Below, in pieces: positions 5,606 through 12,233 of a DNA stretch of 16,852 nt. The notes under the pieces were generated by a model, which saw only the letters and a list, made by a program, of their open reading frames with translations, had not been told where the DNA came from and did not search any database. Both the position numbers and the translations under genes were made by a program. The stretch is from Clostridia bacterium. Lineage in GTDB: Bacteria > Bacillota_A > Clostridia > Oscillospirales > CAG-272. The stretch spans positions 1 to 16,852 of the forward strand of contig JAGBGV010000173.1 of the NCBI GenBank assembly GCA_017935805.1, in the 5' to 3' direction. How positions within the stretch are numbered: position 1 is the stretch's first letter; every line of letters begins with the position of its first letter.

Positions 5606-7531
5606 TTATTTGGTTTTGTATGTAAATCCCGCAAATCCGTAGGACGGAATCTCGCCGAGATATACGTTTTTACCCTCTACCCTGCCGCTGCAGCCAACAA
5701 ATTCTACGCTCGCAGGTGAATCGGGCAGTTCAACCACAGCATCGTCAATTGAATCTGCAAAGAGATCCCATACGCCTACAGCAACTTCATTCTCATTACG
5801 GGCAGTCATAATGTAAGCGTCAGGATAGCCTATGATCTTCGCGTCAAGAGGCTTTCTGCCGATCCATTCAGCATTCTCATACATTTCACGCTGTCTTGTG
5901 TAGCTGCGGAAGAAGGTCGTATTATCGATTGATTTCGAAACGATTGGATATACAGCAAATCTTGCACCGTCTTTATTCTCGTATCTAACAGCCGCGGGAT
6001 TACCGTTAGCAAATTTACTGATAACCTCTGCACCGTCCTTGGGAATCAGTGTAGCAAATGTTCCGGCGAGGCTGGTTGTGACCTCGTTGTACAGCAGGTG
6101 ATGCTCAAGTCCTCCACCGGCACCGGCAAATGCTACCTTGTTTTCGTCTGTTGCCCCTTCAACGGTAACACCTACGTCAACGCCTCGCTTTGTGAGAATA
6201 TCAGCAGCGGTAGTATCAATTACAGCGCCCATTTTCAGTTCATCCAGTGGAACATACTTGGCGTTCTCGCCGAATACCACAGGCACGCCCTCCTCAAATG
6301 TGATCGGCACAGATGTGTGGGTAATATATCTTATCGCATGACCTCTGAAGTTCTCATAAGCATTGCTGTTTGATACAAGGGGATCATCACCAAGAGTGAG
6401 GCCTGCAAAGAGTTTCTGATATTCGTAAGGCTTCATGCCAGTCAACGTCTTGCCCTCAAACATCTTTTCAATCGCCTTTGCAGTATCGCGGTTTTTTACG
6501 TGCTTGTCGATATATCCGTGCTCATATCTGGGAGAGGAAGCGTAGTCGATCATGTATTTCATAGCCCCGGTAAACTGCTTATCCGCACGGCAGATCATGT
6601 CCATTGCCTCAAGATAAGCGGCAGGGGTATTGAATCTGGGACGGGGATAAACGTCACCTTCGATCAGTATTTCCGCATCGGTTTTGAGGCGCCACTCTTC
6701 AAACCACTTGGCTTCCATTCGCTCAAGGGTTACGATTGGACCGAGTCCGCCGCCGTAATTCGCCCAATAAGCTGCACCGATAAGTCTCAGATATGGTCTT
6801 GTGTTGCCTGCAAGTATATCGCAGATTACAGTGGGATCGGAACCGTCAATGTCAATAACTGAAGGTGCGAGACAAAGACCGATACGGCATTCGGGATTCT
6901 CACGGTCAACAGCCGCTCTGATCTCAGCTGCAAGACGGTTCATATCTCCGCCCATCAGTTCTTGCCATGCGTTGCGGTAACGGTTGTTGCCCTCACCTGT
7001 GAACACCTTGGTCTTTATTTCATCTGCAGAAAGCTCCTCGCCTACAAGCTCACAGTAGCGTCTTACATGTTCGGGGCACAGACAGCCTGCATGGAAATCG
7101 TCTCCGTGTGAGTGCATTCTCCAGTCGTCGTCGAGAAGCACTACCTTTGCTCCCGCTCTTGCCGCCATTGCGCACCAGTCGGATATATCACGTCTGAATA
7201 GCTCGTCAGCACAGCAGAATCCGCCGTTGCTCACTGAATCAAGGCTGTAAAAGGGCGTATAGGCGTATTTTATATTGTCAACGCCGCCGTGGCCCATTGT
7301 TTCGCCGATCCAAATGGCAACCTCAAAGCCTTCCTCTGTATATCGCTTTACGGCGTTTGTGAATTCCGCCTCCATTGCATTGGGGTCGATCCTTTTTCCT
7401 TCGGGTGTATCTTTGAAATATCTCATAGTCGAGAGAAGAACTCTGTCGCATCCCGAACGTTTAAGTTCAAGAAGAGTCTCTTCGAGAGGATAATTATCTC
7501 TCATCATTACGGGAACAGTTACTGTATACAT
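5606..7531 (-). CDS. Putative glycoside hydrolase-like protein (TIM barrel plus GATase-like domain)
   Basis: A 641-residue protein with no signal peptide or membrane segment, so probably cytoplasmic. Residues 1-360 look like a TIM barrel; the segment VVLLDDDWRMHSHGDDFHAG (D134-D136), then CLCPEH (150-155), and ILIEGDVYPRPR (E291, D293) resemble catalytic strands of GH42-like and related glycosidases. Residues about 385-560 resemble the flavodoxin/GATase-like middle domain of such enzymes (VIDTTAADILTKRGVDVGV), and a small beta domain ends the protein (AVVELPDSPASVEFVG). Three domains and about 640 residues suit the GH42 superfamily layout, but I cannot name the exact family or substrate. GGAGG lies 4 bases before the ATG. 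A good promoter and a palindrome lie upstream, in the region shared with the divergent acyltransferase gene, suggesting substrate-controlled expression (inference). Confidence 0.72.
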   Translation of the reverse strand: MYTVTVPVMMRDNYPLEETLLELKRSGCDRVLLSTMRYFKDTPEGKRIDPNAMEAEFTNAVKRYTEEGFEVAIWIGETMGHGGVDNIKYAYTPFYSLDSVSNGGFCCADELFRRDISDWCAMAARAGAKVVLLDDDWRMHSHGDDFHAGCLCPEHVRRYCELVGEELSADEIKTKVFTGEGNNRYRNAWQELMGGDMNRLAAEIRAAVDRENPECRIGLCLAPSVIDIDGSDPTVICDILAGNTRPYLRLIGAAYWANYGGGLGPIVTLERMEAKWFEEWRLKTDAEILIEGDVYPRPRFNTPAAYLEAMDMICRADKQFTGAMKYMIDYASSPRYEHGYIDKHVKNRDTAKAIEKMFEGKTLTGMKPYEYQKLFAGLTLGDDPLVSNSNAYENFRGHAIRYITHTSVPITFEEGVPVVFGENAKYVPLDELKMGAVIDTTAADILTKRGVDVGVTVEGATDENKVAFAGAGGGLEHHLLYNEVTTSLAGTFATLIPKDGAEVISKFANGNPAAVRYENKDGARFAVYPIVSKSIDNTTFFRSYTRQREMYENAEWIGRKPLDAKIIGYPDAYIMTARNENEVAVGVWDLFADSIDDAVVELPDSPASVEFVGCSGRVEGKNVYLGEIPSYGFAGFTYKTK

Positions 7532-7560
7532 AGCGCCTCCGAGTATTGCTTATTTGCTTA

Positions 7561-7590
7561 ATTATATCATATTCCCTGCCCATTTGCCAA
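7561..7590 (-). promoter_or_regulatory. Promoter of the glycosidase-like gene
   Basis: Minus strand: -35 TTGGCA (7585-7590), an 18-bp spacer, and extended -10 TGATATAAT (hexamer 7561-7566). The leader to the ATG at 7531 is short, about 22 bases. Confidence 0.75.
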
Positions 7591-7600
7591 TAGGTATTGG
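7587..7600. promoter_or_regulatory. Candidate operator palindrome
   Basis: CCAATAGGTATTGG is a perfect 6-2-6 inverted repeat, extended on both sides by T/A-matched bases after one mismatch. It overlaps the -35 of the glycosidase-like gene, where a repressor would block that promoter. The protein that binds is not identifiable from the window. Confidence 0.45.
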
Positions 7601-7629
7601 AAATTTTATCTTCAGTTGTCATGCTTTGC

Positions 7630-7658
7630 TTTACAAAACAGGAAAAATTATGTATAAT
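7630..7658 (+). promoter_or_regulatory. SigA-type promoter of the acyltransferase gene
   Basis: TTTACA (7630-7635), a 17-bp spacer, and TATAAT (7653-7658). The predicted start near 7665 leaves a leader of about 24 bases before GGAGG and the ATG at 7689, which also fixes the translation start. Confidence 0.8.
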
Positions 7659-7688
7659 GCATATATAAAGTCAGAACGGAGGTACATC

Positions 7689-8729
7689 ATGAAACCGCAT
7701 AAGATAGAGTTGTCTGTTTCTTCAGTGTTCTTTATGCTGCTTGTTATATTCATTCACGTAGCATCGGAATGTGTAAGCGGATATGATACGTCAAGCGTCC
7801 AATTTGCCGTGATATGCTCACTTCACAGACTTGCGTCTTTCGTGGTGCAGGGGTTTATCTTCCTTTCGGGAGTTAAGCTGTTTCTATCCTTCCGCAATGA
7901 CTTCTCCTATGGCAAATTTTATTTATCCCGCATCACCCGTGTTGTTGTGCCTTACTTGATAGTCTTCTCTCTGTTTTATGCTTATCTTACCGTAACCGGC
8001 GGAATCGCTCCGTCAACAAAATATTACTTTACTGAGATGATCACAGGCGGTCTTGTGGGTCACTTTTACTTCGTGGCGATAATCTGCCAGTTCTATCTGC
8101 TTATGCCGCTGTGGAGACTCCTGTACCGCCGTGGAAGCGCTGTTCTATCTCTTGTTATCTCGCTTATGCTGATGATAATACTGAAAGCATATCTTCCCGA
8201 GATCGTCCGACTGATATTCGGATACGAGATGCAGTACAACAGTCGACTTTTCACATCATACCTGTTCTACTTTGTTGCAGGTATCTTCGCCGGTAAGTAT
8301 TACGAACAGTTCACCGACTTCCTGCGCCGCAGACGGCTTCAGCTTATCTGCTCAACCTCAGCCGTCGGAATCATAAACTGTCTGCTTATCTATGTTATCC
8401 GCCGCGGCTGGTACTACCCCATGTGGGCTGAGAACTTCCATGTGCTTTATTGCATCCTCGCAATACTGTGCACAGTCTCCATCTCCCTCAAGCTTAGCGA
8501 AAAGAAAATATCAACTTCACCTTTAATGAAGCTTACCGACCGCGCCTCATACAATGTGTATCTGATCCACCCGCTGTTCATCTTCTTCATCGACTCCGTA
8601 TGCAGTAACCTTGGCGTTGTCTCACTGACCCTGCGGCTGGCGATCAAAGCTATATTCACCTATGGCGGCGCAATTGGGCTTTGTGTGCTGTATGAATGGC
8701 TGAAGGACAAAATCAATCAAAAAAGATAA
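7689..8729 (+). CDS. Acyltransferase family 3 membrane protein (OafA/WecH-like)
   Basis: A 346-residue protein with about ten membrane segments, of the family that transfers acetyl or similar groups to cell-surface sugars. Family marks: the TM1 histidine in VIFIHVAS (H23), FLSGVKLF (58-65), the arginine motif RITRVVVPY (R81, R84), VGHFYFV with H125, and the C-terminal NVYLIHP (H294). The start at 7689 has GGAGG 6 bases upstream and begins with the motif-bearing MKPHKIELS; an upstream in-frame ATG at 7554 lies ahead of the promoter and is rejected. It is a single gene, divergent from the glycosidase-like gene and convergent with the MBOAT/DHHW genes. The acceptor is unknown; a teichoic acid, capsule or other envelope glycan is plausible. 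Confidence 0.93.
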   Translation: MKPHKIELSVSSVFFMLLVIFIHVASECVSGYDTSSVQFAVICSLHRLASFVVQGFIFLSGVKLFLSFRNDFSYGKFYLSRITRVVVPYLIVFSLFYAYLTVTGGIAPSTKYYFTEMITGGLVGHFYFVAIICQFYLLMPLWRLLYRRGSAVLSLVISLMLMIILKAYLPEIVRLIFGYEMQYNSRLFTSYLFYFVAGIFAGKYYEQFTDFLRRRRLQLICSTSAVGIINCLLIYVIRRGWYYPMWAENFHVLYCILAILCTVSISLKLSEKKISTSPLMKLTDRASYNVYLIHPLFIFFIDSVCSNLGVVSLTLRLAIKAIFTYGGAIGLCVLYEWLKDKINQKR

Positions 8730-8760
8730 GAGCTACCCACATCGGATAGCTCTTTTTTTT
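8728..8760. terminator. Bidirectional terminator between convergent genes
   Basis: Stem AAGAGCTA / TAGCTCTT (8728-8735 with 8747-8754), two further pairs inside, 5-base loop, then a T run to 8760. The stem overlaps the stop codon of the acyltransferase gene, and the minus-strand gene ends at 8759. On the minus strand the stem is followed by ATCTTTTTT, so it serves both transcripts. Confidence 0.88.
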
Positions 8761-9892
8761 ATTTGAGTTCAGCGCTGTTGTTGAGAATAAGTGTGCTGAA
8801 GATAAAGAGAACATCGTCAGCGTTCTCGAAATCAACACCGAGTGTAACGAGCTGATGTCCGCTTACCTCTCGAAGGTCAACAGCTGTGATCTTGGAATAT
8901 CCCTCAGCAAGAAGCGGGATAAGACTTGAGCCGTAAGAATCGCGGAATACGATAAGCTCGCGGTCAACTGTTGCATTCGGATTCTCAATTGTCACGATAG
9001 ACACGCGTGCTCCTGAGAGGAACATCTCGTACGGATCCTTGCCCACAGCGTTATCCATGTTATAAAGGGGAACTTCGGTGAATCCAAGACCCGCTTTATT
9101 AGGAGCCTTGATAATGCATCCGTCAAGGACGTCATTTGTCAGATACTTAATTTCCTCTGACGGGAAAGGCAGTGCAAGCTGACCGTGGTGAACGCCATAG
9201 AACGGATGGTCAAGTGTATTTACAGTGTAGTTGTCTGACACGTTCGTTCCCATTGCATTTGCAAGCTTATCTGCCACATCGGTGATGTTTTCCTGTCTCC
9301 AATGTGTGTCAGTTTTGTAGTAATCCTCAAGGGAGAGCTGACCTGTAATATCAATATACTCAGCAAAGGGGATTTTTTCCTTTACAAGCTCAAAGAACTC
9401 ATTGTAATCAATGGAAAGATAACCGTTGGGAGATGCAAGGAAATAACCCTTGTCCGGAATAACTGAAAGATACACGTTTTTGCCTGCATCCTTCAGATAT
9501 CTGTCATATATGCTCTGAAGCTTATCTGCAGCATTATCGACAGACTCCTCGTTTATCGGATATTCTATCTTCGCTATATATCCGTCGTGGGTATAGAGAT
9601 CATTATTGTCTCTGTGTCCGAACACATTGAGCGCTACATAAGACTTCAGTGCGCGGAATGTATCACGAAGCGGGAACTGATCGAGAGTGTACTTCTCAAA
9701 CAGCTTCATGAATGTCTTTTCAGAGTCCTTGTTGAATACAGTTTCAGTGGAGAACTCGGGCATTTTGTTCAGTTCGCGACGTTCGCTGTCGGAGAAATCA
9801 TCCACAGGCTTGAACCAAGCGAACAGTGTAAGTCCGAAAAGAAGCGCTACCATAACCGAGGTAACAACGATATTTTTTATCTTCTCTGTCAT
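8759..9892 (-). CDS. DHHW family protein, AlgX/AlgJ-like SGNH fold, partner of MBOAT
   Basis: A 377-residue protein held in the membrane by one N-terminal segment (about 8-27), the rest outside the cell. It resembles the DHHW and AlgX/AlgJ families, which work with MBOAT proteins to pass acetyl groups to exported polysaccharides. Visible marks: YYKTDTHWRQ with the D-H pair (D195, H197), FRDSYGSSLIP with the probable nucleophile serine (S319), and the early EKYTLDQFPLRD segment (66-77) typical of the group. The stop codon of the MBOAT gene overlaps this gene's ribosome binding site (TCTAAGGAGG), 12 bp before the ATG, so the two are translationally coupled. It is last in the unit and ends at a shared terminator. 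The target polymer cannot be told from sequence. Confidence 0.88.
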   Translation of the reverse strand: MTEKIKNIVVTSVMVALLFGLTLFAWFKPVDDFSDSERRELNKMPEFSTETVFNKDSEKTFMKLFEKYTLDQFPLRDTFRALKSYVALNVFGHRDNNDLYTHDGYIAKIEYPINEESVDNAADKLQSIYDRYLKDAGKNVYLSVIPDKGYFLASPNGYLSIDYNEFFELVKEKIPFAEYIDITGQLSLEDYYKTDTHWRQENITDVADKLANAMGTNVSDNYTVNTLDHPFYGVHHGQLALPFPSEEIKYLTNDVLDGCIIKAPNKAGLGFTEVPLYNMDNAVGKDPYEMFLSGARVSIVTIENPNATVDRELIVFRDSYGSSLIPLLAEGYSKITAVDLREVSGHQLVTLGVDFENADDVLFIFSTLILNNSAELK

Positions 9893-9904
9893 ACGATAGC
9901 CTCC

Positions 9905-11305
9905 TTAGAATCTGAAGTAAAGGAACGGGCTGAATGAACCGTCAACGAGATAAGCTGTCATGACAAGTACGAGAGCAACCAGCGCGATGGGTTCAAGCAC
10001 ATTCATTATCTTGTTGCCAACATTCTTTGCCTTGATAGCGAGTGCTGCCTTCTTAACGATAGGTGTTGCACCAACAAGAGCAAGAATAAGAACGATAGCA
10101 TAGCTGCGCAGGTAGTAAACTGTTTCAGCATTGATGAACGGGATACCGCCGGCACCGAAGAGACCGCCTACGTTTGCGCCAAGCTGTGAAAGGTCAACCG
10201 ATGCGAACAGCACAAAGCTGAACAGCACGAGAATGAGCACGTAAACATGGTTGAGTACCTTCATCTTCTTCAGATGCTTGAGCAGCCACAGCTTTTCGAT
10301 AAGCAATGCGATACCGAAGAACACACCCCACAGGATGAAGTTCCAGGACGCGCCGTGCCAGAAGCCTGTGAGCATCCAAACAACGAAAATATTGAAGATA
10401 TTGCGAAGTTTGGAACAACGGTTTCCGCCCAGGGGAATGTAAACATAGTCTCTGAACCATGTGCCGAGAGACATATGCCATCTTCTCCAGAATTCTGTAA
10501 TACTTCCGGAAATGAAGGGGTAGTTGAAGTTCTCAAGGAAATCAAATCCGAACATTTTTCCGAGACCTATCGCCATGTCAGAGTAACCCGAGAAGTCGAA
10601 GTAGATCTGGAGTGAGTAAGAGATCGCATACAGCCAGAAGAAAGCAACCGACTTGTCGCTTGATGCCGCAAAGCTTGTTCCTATACCTGCAAGCACGTCA
10701 GCTATGAGTATCTTTTTTCCAAGACCTATAACGAATCTGCGGATACCCTCAGCAGTTTTCTCAAAGCTGTGGGTTCTGTTCTCCAGCTGAAGTACAATAT
10801 CAGAATATCGCACGATAGGACCGGCGATAAGCTGCGGGAACAGCGCGATATATGTGGCCAGATTGATAATATTTTTCTGCGCCTTAACCTGACCCCAGTA
10901 AACATCAACTGTATAGCTGAGAATCTGGAAGGTGTAGAAGCTAATACCAACAGGAAGTGCAATATTCAGAATCGGCAGTCCAAGTCCGGTTACGGCATTG
11001 AAATTCTCGATAAAGAAGTCTGCATACTTGAAGTATGCGAGAAATCCCAGGTCAATTGCCAGCGAAAGCACCAGAAACAGCTTCGAGAGCTTTTTGCCTT
11101 GGTAACGCTCAATAAGAAGTCCGAGTACATATCCCAGAATTATCGTTGCCGCCATTAATATGACGTATCTCGGTTCGCCCCATGCGTAAAAAACAAGGCT
11201 TGCTAAAAGCAAGACCGAGTTTTTTATACATTTCGGAGCTATAACGTACATTAATACTACTACAGGTAAGAAGTAGTAAAGAAAAGGAATACTGGAGAAC
11301 AGCAT
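9905..11305 (-). CDS. MBOAT family membrane O-acyltransferase (AlgI/DltB-like)
   Basis: A 466-residue polytopic membrane enzyme that moves an acyl group, usually acetyl, across the membrane for O-acylation of an extracellular polymer. The N-terminus MLFSSIPFLYYFLP and LVFYAWGEPRY are typical of AlgI-like members. The core carries IYFDFSGYSDMAIGLGKMFG (234-253), then FWRRWHMSLGTWFRDYVYIP with H277, and GFWHGASWNFILWG with the presumed catalytic H317. Length and motifs are complete. Its start follows AAAGGGGATAAAC. The DHHW gene is 12 bp downstream and a lipoprotein gene is 58 bp upstream with no terminator, suggesting one three-gene unit. AlgI-type rather than DltB is favoured because no D-alanine ligation genes are nearby and the partner is DHHW. 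Confidence 0.95.
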   Translation of the reverse strand: MLFSSIPFLYYFLPVVVLMYVIAPKCIKNSVLLLASLVFYAWGEPRYVILMAATIILGYVLGLLIERYQGKKLSKLFLVLSLAIDLGFLAYFKYADFFIENFNAVTGLGLPILNIALPVGISFYTFQILSYTVDVYWGQVKAQKNIINLATYIALFPQLIAGPIVRYSDIVLQLENRTHSFEKTAEGIRRFVIGLGKKILIADVLAGIGTSFAASSDKSVAFFWLYAISYSLQIYFDFSGYSDMAIGLGKMFGFDFLENFNYPFISGSITEFWRRWHMSLGTWFRDYVYIPLGGNRCSKLRNIFNIFVVWMLTGFWHGASWNFILWGVFFGIALLIEKLWLLKHLKKMKVLNHVYVLILVLFSFVLFASVDLSQLGANVGGLFGAGGIPFINAETVYYLRSYAIVLILALVGATPIVKKAALAIKAKNVGNKIMNVLEPIALVALVLVMTAYLVDGSFSPFLYFRF

Positions 11306-11363
11306 TGTTTATCCCCTTTGTTTTATAGCTTTGTATATTCTAAAAAGTCCAGCCGTTAAAATA

Positions 11364-11990
11364 TTAGCCGATGAAAGAGCCTTCTGCAACAACTACTGCG
11401 CTTTCGTAAGTAGCTACAACAGCATCCTTAAGCGCATTGATGTTGTCCATGAGACCGTATGTGGAAACAACAAAGTTACCAACCTTGATTACATAGTAGC
11501 CTTCAGGCTGACCGCAAACCCACTGATTGTTAGCAATAGCATCCTTCATTGCGTTTGCAACTGCATCAACATCAGCAGCGTTTGTTACACGGAAAGCTGC
11601 ACCAACAAAGAAGTTTACCATCATGGGGTGCTGGAACATAGCAGCATCGTTAACCTTAGCGGTTACGTCAGCGGGGAGGAGAGCGATGGAAGCAATCGCG
11701 TCATTATCAACGGGAACTGCGCCGGGGCCCTGCTTGAGAGTTGTTTCATCATTTTCGTTGTAGTAACCACCCATGAAGGACATCATAATGTCTTCAGCAG
11801 GCATTTCAAATGCGGGAGCGAGGTTTTCTGCGAATGTAGGATAAGCCTTTGTAAGAAGCTCTTCTGCATTTTCTGCAACGGGAGCTGCATTGTTGTCGCC
11901 GTTGTTTTCAGCGGGTTCCTTATCGCAAGCTACGAATACTGTCATAGCAAGAAGGAGTGCGAGAATTACGGAAAGAATACGCTTTGTCAT
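11364..11990 (-). CDS. Lipoprotein, DUF4358-like, linked to the MBOAT/DHHW genes
   Basis: A 208-residue exported lipoprotein. The signal peptide covers residues 1-21, with the probable lipid cysteine at C22 (VFVAC). A short Asn/Glu-rich linker (23-42) leads to a domain with VNFFVGAAFRV (125-135), NNQWVCG (W157) and YYVIKVGNFVVSTYG (165-179). This domain aligns in pattern with the lipoprotein at 3080-3856 and resembles the uncharacterised DUF4358 group; I recall such proteins near MBOAT and DHHW genes in Firmicutes, not checked. It may help the O-acylation machinery at the outer face of the membrane, which is inference. AAAGGA lies about 10 bases before the ATG. No strong promoter stands out in the 240 bases upstream, although AACGTACGTT, a perfect palindrome, lies 46 bases before the start. 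Confidence 0.87.
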   Translation of the reverse strand: MTKRILSVILALLLAMTVFVACDKEPAENNGDNNAAPVAENAEELLTKAYPTFAENLAPAFEMPAEDIMMSFMGGYYNENDETTLKQGPGAVPVDNDAIASIALLPADVTAKVNDAAMFQHPMMVNFFVGAAFRVTNAADVDAVANAMKDAIANNQWVCGQPEGYYVIKVGNFVVSTYGLMDNINALKDAVVATYESAVVVAEGSFIG

Positions 11991-12035
11991 TTTTGTGTTT
12001 TCCTTTCAAATTTAGAAAAAATTATTTTTATATTT

Positions 12036-12045
12036 AACGTACGTT
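12036..12045. promoter_or_regulatory. Palindrome upstream of the lipoprotein/MBOAT unit
   Basis: AACGTACGTT is a perfect 10-bp palindrome. Its right end overlaps a plus-strand TTGACA (12044-12049). It could be a regulator site for the minus-strand unit; a palindrome this short can also be chance. Confidence 0.25.
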
Positions 12046-12131
12046 GACACAGCGTGCCCATAAATATTATGTACCTTCGCTGCGCAAAACATTACGTTAG
12101 ACGAAATAAAGCTAAAAAAGTTCCATAGAAA

Positions 12132-12184
12132 ACTGTGAATTTGTCCGATTTTCCGCATTTTGTGCGTTTGAACAAATTCACAGT
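12132..12184 (-). terminator. Hairpin terminator after the Na/Pi cotransporter gene
   Basis: A perfect 13-bp stem (ACTGTGAATTTGT with ACAAATTCACAGT; 12132-12144 and 12172-12184) encloses a 27-base loop with a small CGCA/TGCG stem. On the minus strand it lies 50 bases past the cotransporter stop and is followed by TTTTC; on the plus strand no T run follows. Confidence 0.65.
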
Positions 12185-12233
12185 AGTTTCAGTCAAACAA
12201 TCTGTGCAAACCGACGCTCGTTTGATGTCGATT

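Noticed and set aside
7554..7688. Longer start for the acyltransferase gene at 7554
   Set aside because: It lies upstream of the TTTACA-17-TATAAT promoter and inside the divergent gene's promoter; the added residues are not like the family.
10247..10615. Plus-strand open frames opposite the MBOAT gene
   Set aside because: Antisense to the catalytic histidine region of a clearly conserved enzyme.
11331..12047. Plus-strand open frame of 238 residues rich in Cys, Val and Ile
   Set aside because: It is antisense to the lipoprotein gene and its flanks; no ribosome binding site and no domain.
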